A stretch of 5,152 bases of DNA from Gemmatimonadota bacterium (GTDB lineage: Bacteria; Gemmatimonadota; Gemmatimonadetes; Palauibacterales; Palauibacteraceae). Each line of letters opens with the position of its first letter. The stretch's first letter is position 1. Location: positions 1 through 5,152 of the forward strand of contig JARFPW010000287.1 in the NCBI GenBank assembly GCA_029288095.1, in the 5' to 3' direction. A program made the translations under genes and the position numbers. The notes below the pieces were generated by a model that had not been told where the DNA came from, made no database searches, and worked only from the letters and a program-made list of their open reading frames with translations. Of the stretch, positions 1 through 5,152 are shown in pieces.

Positions 1-51
1 ATCTACACACTAGAACTTTCGTCGGCAGCGTCAGATGTGTATAAGAGACAG
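1..51 (+). other. Illumina Nextera adapter contamination (P5 tail, i5 index, Tn5 mosaic end)
   Basis: This is synthetic library sequence, not genome. Positions 1-8 (ATCTACAC) match the 3' end of the Illumina P5 primer, 9-18 (ACTAGAACTT) sit where the 10-nt i5 index belongs, and 19-32 (TCGTCGGCAGCGTC) match the Nextera read-1 adapter. Positions 33-51 (AGATGTGTATAAGAGACAG) are the 19-bp Tn5 mosaic end used in tagmentation. The parts occur in the exact order and spacing of a library molecule, so this is an untrimmed read end that was assembled into the contig edge. It contains an ATG at 35 in frame with the following gene, which creates a spurious N-terminus reading MCIRDR. Confidence 0.98.
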
Positions 52-52
52 G

Positions 53-1441
53 ATACGGGACGTCACCGGCTATGCACGGGGCCGGGTCGATGTCACGGGC
101 GAGCCGTCTGCGCTCGAGTTCAACGGCGACACGCAGGTTCATCGCGCGGCGATGTTCGTGCCGAATCTCGGCATCCGGCTCGAAGGCATCGAAGGCCGAG
201 TCGTCTATGCAGGTGCGCTTGCGAGAATCGATACGCTGAGCATGCGGTCGTCGGCAGGCGGGTCAGTTGATGTGAAGGGCACGCTCGACCTCGAGGATCC
301 AGGCAACGTGGGCTTGAACCTCGATCTGTCCGCCCAGCGTTTTCGGGGCCTGGACCGACGCACCGCCAGTGTGCGACTCGACGGACAGGGCAAGCTCGAG
401 GGCAGCTACCGAAATCCTGTGCTTACCGGTCGTTTCCGAATGTCCGAGGGAGACCTTCGGACCGACCGGTTTCTCCGCCAGCGACAGGCCGTCGACCTGT
501 CCGATCCGGCGATCTACACGCTGCTCGACACGACGATCGTGATGGAACAGCAGCTGTTTGAAGCGGCTCAGAATCCGTTCATCCAGAATCTCCGCATGGA
601 CACCCAGTTCGACGTGGGGCCGGCCATGTGGTTGCGGTCCGAGGCCCTCGAGGTGGAGCTGGCCGGGGAGTTGGACGTCCGAATGGACCGAGCGACGGGG
701 GAACTCGTTGCCTTCGGAACGCTCCGCCTTCCTCGCGGCAGCTTCCGCTACTCGTTCGGATCGAGCACCGACATCTCCAGTCTATTGTCACGCCAGCTGC
801 AGATCAGTCGTGGGGCGGTCACGTTCGTCGGGTCCCCGGGAATGGACCCCAACCTGGATATTGACGCCATCTTCCGAACGCGCTCGGACCTGGGTCCCCT
901 GGAGGTATCGGTGCATGTAGGCGGCACGTCGCTAGCGCCGACCATGACCACGAGCAGCTCGCCGCCACTGCCGGAACCGGAGCGAATCTGTTATCTGCTG
1001 TTCTCGAGTCCATGTATCGGCGCCGGAGCCGAGGGTGGCGAGTTCGCCTCGGCAATCGTCCGGGAGGGGCTGCTCGGGCAGGTCGGTAGCGGCTTCTCCC
1101 AAGTCCTGGTTGGCGGAGTGGGATTGATCGACTATCTGGACATCCGTTCGACCGGATCGGGCGGTACGGGTCTGGGTGGCGGCGGTGCCACGGGCGGTCT
1201 GCTGTACGGTACCGAAGTCGAGATCGGACGCTACCTCACGCCAGACGTGTTCGTGCGGGCCACCCAACCGCTCGGCGGCCTCCTTCCGGGCGCGGCCGTG
1301 GAGTGGAGCTTCCTCCCCGACTGGCGTCTCGAGTTCAGCACGGAAGACCGGGCCCGTCGCTACTCCGCCTACGGGAACAGCCTCGATGCGTTCAGCAATC
1401 GAACCTGGGGCCTCATGCTGTTCCGGGAGTGGGACTTCTAG
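53..1441 (+). CDS. tamB: TamB-like translocation/assembly module protein, C-terminal part (5' truncated)
   Basis: This is the C-terminal 462 residues of a TamB/DUF490-family protein. TamB is a long inner-membrane-anchored periplasmic beta-helical protein that partners TamA/BamA-type barrels and is implicated in moving phospholipids and assembling outer-membrane proteins. Numbering from codon 53, the fragment is mostly short alternating beta strands. It carries the family's C-terminal landmarks: a 'G-x-V-x-F-x-G...DPNLDIDA' segment (about 254-272), the 'SSPPLPEPERICYLLFS' element (302-318), an amphipathic 'ASAIVREGLLGQVGS' stretch (332-346), and a barrel-like end with 'TEVEIGRYLTPDVFVR' (387-402). 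It finishes in an aromatic residue (...REWDF), as TamB proteins do. A glycine-rich run (about 368-382) precedes the last strands. Full TamB proteins are usually well over 1000 residues, so most of the gene, including the membrane anchor and true start, lies beyond the contig edge. The ATG at 35 is adapter-derived and must not be used. Cys313 and Cys321 are unusual in this region. The family assignment is strong; the exact partner is inferred. Confidence 0.88.
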   Translation: MRDVTGYARGRVDVTGEPSALEFNGDTQVHRAAMFVPNLGIRLEGIEGRVVYAGALARIDTLSMRSSAGGSVDVKGTLDLEDPGNVGLNLDLSAQRFRGLDRRTASVRLDGQGKLEGSYRNPVLTGRFRMSEGDLRTDRFLRQRQAVDLSDPAIYTLLDTTIVMEQQLFEAAQNPFIQNLRMDTQFDVGPAMWLRSEALEVELAGELDVRMDRATGELVAFGTLRLPRGSFRYSFGSSTDISSLLSRQLQISRGAVTFVGSPGMDPNLDIDAIFRTRSDLGPLEVSVHVGGTSLAPTMTTSSSPPLPEPERICYLLFSSPCIGAGAEGGEFASAIVREGLLGQVGSGFSQVLVGGVGLIDYLDIRSTGSGGTGLGGGGATGGLLYGTEVEIGRYLTPDVFVRATQPLGGLLPGAAVEWSFLPDWRLEFSTEDRARRYSAYGNSLDAFSNRTWGLMLFREWDF

Positions 1442-1445
1442 GCCG

Positions 1446-1459
1446 ACCTGCCACCAGGT
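1446..1459 (+). repeat. Small inverted repeat just after the tamB-like stop codon
   Basis: The arms ACCTG (1446-1450) and CAGGT (1455-1459) are perfectly complementary around a CCAC loop, starting 4 nt after the TAG stop (1439-1441). No T-tract follows, so it is not a standard terminator. It could be a weak mRNA 3'-end hairpin or chance; a 5-bp stem is short. Confidence 0.35.
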
Positions 1460-1487
1460 GTGCTACGCGACGCCTGCCGCCATATCT

Positions 1488-1501
1488 TTCGGGTTCCCGA
1501 A
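1488..1501. repeat. Perfect 6-bp-arm dyad (TTCGGG-TT-CCCGAA)
   Basis: TTCGGG (1488-1493) and CCCGAA (1496-1501) are perfect reverse complements separated by TT, 44 nt upstream of the lipid kinase start. As RNA it would form a five-pair stem with a GTTC tetraloop. As DNA it has the symmetry of a small operator. No T-run follows on either strand, which argues against a terminator. Its role is unknown and chance cannot be excluded. Confidence 0.45.
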
Positions 1502-1545
1502 CAACCAATCAGAAACAGAGATGAACTGCGTGAGCGTACACCCGG

Positions 1546-2463
1546 ATGTCTGACTTCCCGATTCGCGTCTCGGACCGTTTCCTGGTGCTGCTGAATCAGC
1601 GGGCGGCCGGAGGCCAACCCGGTCATCTGCGACGGCGAATCGGCGGTGCGATGGCGGCGCATGGCGTTCCGTTCGACATCGTGGAAACGACTTCCGAAGA
1701 AGAGGGCCTGCACGTCGTGCGGCAGGCGGTGGAACTCGGATACAAGACCGTGATCGCGGCCGGCGGTGACGGGACGATCGCCCTGGCCCTTCGGGGCACG
1801 GCCCGCACCGGAATGCCCGTCGCAATCCTGCCGTTCGGCACTGGAAATCAGCTGGCACTCAATTTCGGAATCCCGGATTCACTCGAGGGCGCAGTACAAG
1901 TTGCTGTCGAGGGCACGGTCGAGTCGATCGACCTTGGCCGGATGGGCGACGAGTACTTCAGCCTGATTGCGGGGGCCGGATTGGACGCGGAAGTGATGGC
2001 AAGCGCCACCACGGAGCTCAAACACCGCATCGGGATCCTGGCCTACTTCTATTCGGGTATCAAGCACGTCATCGCGTCGAAGAGCGCGAAGTACGTCATC
2101 CATGCGGACGACCAGGTCATCGAAGTCGAGGCGGCGATGGTGCTGCTGGCCAACGCGGGTCTGATCGGTGCCGGCTCCCTCCCGGTCGAGGTGATGGTGG
2201 CGCCGCGGTCCGACTTCCAGGACGGCCTGCTGGATATCGCGGTGTTCGCCCCGAGGCATCTTCCCGACATGGCTGGCATCCTGTGGCGCATGGCGACCCG
2301 CCGGTTCGCGGGCGATGACCGGATGTTCTTCCTCCAGGCACGCTCGGTCCGCATCGAAACGGATCCTCCTGTCGCCATCCAGATCGACGGCCAGGTGAGA
2401 GGCGAAACGCCGCTCGAAGTCGAGATCGATCCACTGGCCGGCCGCATCATGGTTCCTCGATGA
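1546..2463 (+). CDS. Diacylglycerol/lipid kinase family protein (DAGK catalytic domain, YegS/DgkB type)
   Basis: This 305-residue protein is full length for the soluble bacterial DAGK/YegS/DgkB/sphingosine-kinase-like family, which uses ATP to phosphorylate diacylglycerol or related lipids at the inner face of the membrane. Visible motifs are the N-terminal 'LNQRAAGG' (16-23; the family's NPxAG-type nucleotide-proximal strand), the 'GGDGT' phosphate-binding motif (73-77), 'PFGTGNQLALNFGIP' (96-110; family GTxN-x-[LF]-A), 'DGLLD' (226-230), and a C-terminal 'IDGQVRGETPL' (280-290). The last is the DGE motif carrying the proposed catalytic Asp, here Asp281, by analogy with Staphylococcus DgkB. 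The usual DGE reads DGQ here. The ATG at 1546 is chosen because an in-frame TGA lies at 1531-1533 and the next Met is residue 36, beyond the NxxAG motif. No clear Shine-Dalgarno sequence precedes it. Its TGA overlaps the lysA start. The substrate (diacylglycerol, sphingoid base or other lipid) cannot be read from the sequence, so no symbol is given. Confidence 0.92.
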   Translation: MSDFPIRVSDRFLVLLNQRAAGGQPGHLRRRIGGAMAAHGVPFDIVETTSEEEGLHVVRQAVELGYKTVIAAGGDGTIALALRGTARTGMPVAILPFGTGNQLALNFGIPDSLEGAVQVAVEGTVESIDLGRMGDEYFSLIAGAGLDAEVMASATTELKHRIGILAYFYSGIKHVIASKSAKYVIHADDQVIEVEAAMVLLANAGLIGAGSLPVEVMVAPRSDFQDGLLDIAVFAPRHLPDMAGILWRMATRRFAGDDRMFFLQARSVRIETDPPVAIQIDGQVRGETPLEVEIDPLAGRIMVPR

Positions 2464-3671
2464 GTCGCACGGACAGCGACCTTCTCGCGGAGATCGCGAC
2501 CGCGCAGGGAACTCCCACATACGTGTATTCGGCTCGGTCCCTCGAAGCCGCGACCCTTCGATGGGTAGAAGCGGCCGGCGACGCGGAGCGCATCTTCTTC
2601 GCGGCGAAAGCGAACACGAACCTCGCCGTGCTCCGCCGACTGTGCGGCACGGGCATTGGGATCGAGGTCGCGACCGCCGGCGAGCGAGCTCGAGCCGAGC
2701 GTGCCGGTTTTCCCGCGGACCGGATCCTCCTCGGCGGAGTGCCCAAATCGGCGGACGTCGTCGTCCAGGGGATGGGATCCGGGTTGGGACTCGTCGTACT
2801 GCAGGCGGGTCACGAGGTGGACGCTGCCGTAAGCGCAGCCGATCCGGCACATCCGACACGGATCGGCGTGCGTGTCCGCCCGGGCATCCGGGCCGGCGCA
2901 CATCCATCGCTCGAAACGGGGCGGACGGACGCGAAGTTCGGGTTCGAGCCCGCTGACGTCGCTGACATATGGAGTCGTCTGGCCGCAACGGGTGGCCTCG
3001 AGCCCGAGGTCCTCGCCGTTCATCTCGGGTCCGGGATCGATTCCCTCGAGCCCTGGGATCGAGCGCTGGACGTCCTCCTGGAACTCGCCGACGGGCTTGC
3101 CGCTTCTGGAGTACCAGTCCGTGAATTCGACCTGGGTGGCGGGCTGGGCGTCGACTACTCTTCGGACGTCGATCCTGATCCCGCGGCGCTGATCCATGGA
3201 GTGGACCGGCGACTCCTGGGGACAGGGTTGTGCAGCCGATTCGAGCCCGGCCGCTCGATCATGGCACGCGCCGGTCTGCTGCTGACGCGCGTGCTTTACC
3301 GTCGAGAGAGGGAAGGGACACCCGCCCTCGTATGTGACGCCGGGTTCACCGATTTCGCTCGATTCGCGCTCTACGGGGCGCAGCATCGGATCGAGGCTGT
3401 GGCCGGATCGCCGGCGGGACCACCCACCGTGGACGTCCTCGGGCCGACGTGCGAATCGGGTGACGTGATCGGAACCGGCAGGTCGCTGCATGATGTTCAG
3501 CCCGGCGACCTGCTCGTCGTGCGTGATGTCGGAGCATATGGCTTCGTCATGGCCTCGAACTACAACTCGCGGCCACGACCGGCCGAGGTGATGCTCGAGA
3601 ACGGGGATTTCAGAGTCGTCCGGGAGCGCGAGACGCTCGAGGATCTGTGGCGCGGGGAGCCGACGACGTGA
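2460..3671 (+). CDS. lysA: Diaminopimelate decarboxylase (LysA), PLP-dependent
   Basis: LysA decarboxylates meso-2,6-diaminopimelate to L-lysine, the last step of lysine synthesis, in the cytoplasm. The 403 residues are close to the usual 410-420 and show the fold-type III alanine-racemase-like barrel followed by the C-terminal beta domain. Key motifs in order: 'VYS' (22-24); 'FFAAKANTN' with PLP Schiff-base Lys50; 'RVRPGI...TGRTDAKFG' (138-161); 'HLGSGI' with His188, expected to stack on PLP; the glycine-rich phosphate loop 'DLGGGLGVDY' (224-233); 'EPGRS' (262-266); 'GPTCESGD' with Cys331/Glu332 acting across the dimer; and 'GAYGFVMASNYNSRP' with Tyr359 (358-372). Several positions depart from the common consensus (for example EVATAGE at 69-75 for DVxSxGE, and VLQAG at 113-117 where NVES is usual), but the catalytic set is intact. 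The ATG at 2460 overlaps the kinase TGA as ATGA and has no strong ribosome binding site, suggesting termination-reinitiation. Other fold-III decarboxylases (ornithine, carboxynorspermidine) are less likely given GPTCES and the full C-terminal motif. Confidence 0.93.
   Translation: MSRTDSDLLAEIATAQGTPTYVYSARSLEAATLRWVEAAGDAERIFFAAKANTNLAVLRRLCGTGIGIEVATAGERARAERAGFPADRILLGGVPKSADVVVQGMGSGLGLVVLQAGHEVDAAVSAADPAHPTRIGVRVRPGIRAGAHPSLETGRTDAKFGFEPADVADIWSRLAATGGLEPEVLAVHLGSGIDSLEPWDRALDVLLELADGLAASGVPVREFDLGGGLGVDYSSDVDPDPAALIHGVDRRLLGTGLCSRFEPGRSIMARAGLLLTRVLYRREREGTPALVCDAGFTDFARFALYGAQHRIEAVAGSPAGPPTVDVLGPTCESGDVIGTGRSLHDVQPGDLLVVRDVGAYGFVMASNYNSRPRPAEVMLENGDFRVVRERETLEDLWRGEPTT
3654..3659 (+). 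promoter_or_regulatory. Shine-Dalgarno for uvrA (GGGGAG)
   Basis: GGGGAG lies inside the last codons of lysA, 8 nt before the GTG at 3668. This supports the GTG as the uvrA start and suggests ribosomes can load directly there as well as by reinitiation after the lysA stop. Confidence 0.65.
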
Positions 3672-5152
3672 CAGGTGACGAACGAGGCGACTTCCTCGTT
3701 GTGCGTGGCGCCAGGGAACACAACCTGTGCGACCTGGACGTGTCGATTCCCCGTGGTGCGCTCTCTGTGATCACGGGTCTGTCCGGATCGGGGAAGTCCT
3801 CGCTCGTGTTCGATACGATCTACGCGGAGGGCCAGCGACGCTACGTGGAGTCGCTGTCTGCGTACGCACGCCAGTTCCTCGGTGTGATGGAGAAACCCGA
3901 CGTCGACCAGATCGACGGCCTGTCACCGGCGATCGCCATCGAGCAGCGCGGGACGACGCGGAATCCGCGCAGCACGGTTGGGACAGTGACAGAGGTCTAC
4001 GACTACCTGCGCCTGCTGTGGGCGCGGGTGGGCACTCCTCACTGTCCCGGGTGTGGAAGCCCCGTTCGCCGGGGCTCGCCCACCCAGATCGCCACCCAGA
4101 TCGTCGCCTGGCCGGAAGGCAGCAGAATCGAGATCCTCGCGCCGCTGGTCAGGGGTCGCAAGGGAGAGTTTCGCGACCTGTTCGCCGATACCCTGAAGGC
4201 CGGATTCGTGCGCGCCCGCGTCGACGGAGAGCTCATCGACCTGAGCGAGCCGCCGACCCTCAATCGCCGTTCCAACCACGACATCGCCGTGGTCATCGAT
4301 CGCCTCGTTTTGCGCCACGAAGCCCGCCAGCGGATCGCCGAGTCGGTCGAGACCGCACTTCGCATGGCCGAAGGTGCCGTCGAGGTCGTGTGTCAATCCT
4401 CCGAACGGAGCGGATCGAGCGAGTCGCATCTGTTCAGCGAGCATTACGCATGCCCCGGTTGCGGAATCAGCATTCCCGAGTTGGAGCCACGCCAGTTCAG
4501 CTTCAACTCGCCATATGGGGCCTGCCAGGGCTGTGACGGGCTCGGAGTGCGGTTGGAGCCGAATCTGGACCTCGCGATGGGCGATCCCCGGATCTCGATT
4601 CTCGAAGGAGTGCTCCTGGCGTGGGGCGTTCCGACCGGCCGCCTGCGCCGGGTCACGCTGCCGAAGCTCGCCACCGCTCACGGTTTCGAACTCAACGAGG
4701 CATGGGGCGAGCTGACAGCGGAGCAACAGGCCATGATTCTGGAGGGCGACCCGGAGCTGGGCTGGGAAGGGTACCTCGAGAACGTTCGGGTCACGTACCA
4801 CGACACGGAGAGTGAGTCGGTGCGCCGGTCGCTTCACGACTACATGACGGCGCGCACATGCACGGACTGCGGCGGCGGGCGCCTGCGAGCCGAAAGCCGC
4901 GCCGTGACGATCGTTGGGCGAGGGTTGGCTGAGGTCGTCGAGTGGCCGGTCGACGAGACGTTGAAGTTCTTCGCTCGGATCGCCGGAGACATCGACGAAG
5001 CAGGCCTGGATGTGGAGATTGCCGAGCCGATCCTCAAGGAGGTCGTCGATCGACTCCGATTCCTGAACGAGGTAGGCCTCGGGTATCTTACGCTTGGACG
5101 TTCCGCCGACACTCTGGCTGGCGGCGAGGCCCAGCGGATCCGCCTGGCTACT
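3668..5152 (+). CDS. uvrA: Excinuclease ABC subunit A (UvrA), N-terminal half, runs off window end
   Basis: UvrA is the damage-sensing ATPase of nucleotide excision repair; its dimer scans DNA and loads UvrB. The frame is open for 495 codons to the last base and corresponds to about the first half of the 940-residue E. coli protein. Visible: 'VRGAREHNL' (12-20); Walker A 'GLSGSGKSS' (37-45); 'YAEGQRRYVESLSAYARQFL' (52-71); 'MEKPDVDQIDGLSPAIAIEQ' (74-93) and 'NPRSTVGT' (99-106); a CxxC pair Cys126/Cys129; the UvrB-binding region (about 130-245); the zinc module Cys262/Cys265...Cys286/Cys289 ('ACPGCG' to 'CQGCDGLG'); 'CTDCGGGRLR' (398-407); 'FLNEVGLGYLTLGRSADTL' (465-483); and the N-domain ABC signature LAGGEAQRI (483-491). 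The signature normally reads LSGGE; here Ala484 replaces Ser. Walker B and the second ATPase half lie beyond the window. The start is GTG, overlapping the lysA TGA as GTGA, with a good ribosome binding site 8 nt upstream. No LexA box is visible nearby. Confidence 0.97.
   Translation, partial: MTGDERGDFLVVRGAREHNLCDLDVSIPRGALSVITGLSGSGKSSLVFDTIYAEGQRRYVESLSAYARQFLGVMEKPDVDQIDGLSPAIAIEQRGTTRNPRSTVGTVTEVYDYLRLLWARVGTPHCPGCGSPVRRGSPTQIATQIVAWPEGSRIEILAPLVRGRKGEFRDLFADTLKAGFVRARVDGELIDLSEPPTLNRRSNHDIAVVIDRLVLRHEARQRIAESVETALRMAEGAVEVVCQSSERSGSSESHLFSEHYACPGCGISIPELEPRQFSFNSPYGACQGCDGLGVRLEPNLDLAMGDPRISILEGVLLAWGVPTGRLRRVTLPKLATAHGFELNEAWGELTAEQQAMILEGDPELGWEGYLENVRVTYHDTESESVRRSLHDYMTARTCTDCGGGRLRAESRAVTIVGRGLAEVVEWPVDETLKFFARIAGDIDEAGLDVEIAEPILKEVVDRLRFLNEVGLGYLTLGRSADTLAGGEAQRIRLAT

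Larger units (their letters stand above)
1442..1545. other. Spacer between the tamB-like gene and the lipid kinase gene
   Basis: This 104-bp gap is the only intergenic DNA in the window. It contains two short perfect inverted repeats (listed separately) and a short ATG-started reading frame at 1521-1553. I see no -35/-10 pair good enough to call a promoter: a TATCTT at 1483-1488 lacks a matching -35. There is no hairpin followed by a T-run, so no intrinsic terminator is called. Read-through from the tamB-like gene into the downstream operon remains possible. Confidence 0.6.

Noticed and set aside
33..51. Tn5 mosaic end as evidence of a natural transposon insertion
   Set aside because: It is fused to the Illumina read-1 adapter, an index and a P5 tail, so it is library-preparation sequence, not an element in the genome.
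1460..1490. Possible promoter with TATCTT as -10
   Set aside because: The hexamer at the expected -35 spacing (GTGCTA at 1460-1465) does not resemble a -35 element, and a single AT-rich hexamer is not enough.
2049..3491. 480-codon open frame on the minus strand across the lipid kinase and lysA
   Set aside because: It is a GC-rich shadow: its translation is Arg/Ser/Pro-rich with no recognisable motif, and the plus strand encodes two well-conserved enzymes over the same span.
4081..4104. Near-perfect 12-bp tandem repeat (CACCCAGATCGC/T) encoding TQIATQIV
   Set aside because: The encoded segment aligns without extra length to the matching stretch of E. coli UvrA, so it is not a recent duplication; the resemblance is probably chance plus codon bias.
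3727..4536. 269-codon plus-strand open frame in an alternative frame over uvrA
   Set aside because: The translation is Arg/Pro-rich low-complexity sequence; the frame starting at GTG 3668 gives unmistakable UvrA across the same bases.
3923..4837. 304-codon open frame on the minus strand inside uvrA
   Set aside because: No recognisable domain, and it lies wholly opposite conserved UvrA sequence including the zinc module.

Overview
This is a GC-rich window (by eye roughly 60-65% GC) from a diderm (Gram-negative-type) bacterium. It has four same-strand genes and almost no spacer DNA: the 3' part of a tamB-like gene, a lipid (diacylglycerol) kinase gene, lysA, and the 5' half of uvrA. The TamB-type protein implies an outer membrane, and LysA implies lysine/meso-DAP peptidoglycan metabolism. 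The gene set and the style of the proteins would fit Gemmatimonadota or a similar uncultured phylum, but that is a weak guess made without any search.

Layout. Positions 1-51 are not genomic. They are an Illumina P5 tail, a 10-nt index and the Nextera/Tn5 read-1 adapter, left on the end of the assembled contig. Biological sequence starts at 52, inside the tamB-like gene (53-1441, 5' end missing). A 104-bp spacer (1442-1545) holds two small perfect inverted repeats but no convincing promoter or terminator. The lipid kinase (1546-2463), lysA (2460-3671) and uvrA (3668-5152, cut by the window end) follow, joined by 4-nt stop/start overlaps (ATGA, then GTGA). These three therefore look like one translationally coupled operon.

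How the genes relate. TamB proteins span the periplasm and help deliver lipids and outer-membrane proteins. The lipid kinase would make phosphatidate-type lipids from diacylglycerol. LysA makes lysine from the peptidoglycan precursor meso-DAP. The first three genes thus share a cell-envelope theme, while UvrA (DNA damage recognition in nucleotide excision repair) is functionally separate but coupled in translation to lysA.

I found no mobile element, CRISPR array, RNA gene, or evidence of a new multi-gene system. The points worth checking are the adapter contamination and the false protein N-terminus it creates, an Ala in place of Ser in the UvrA N-terminal ABC signature, several substitutions in LysA and lipid kinase motifs, and the two dyads in the only spacer.
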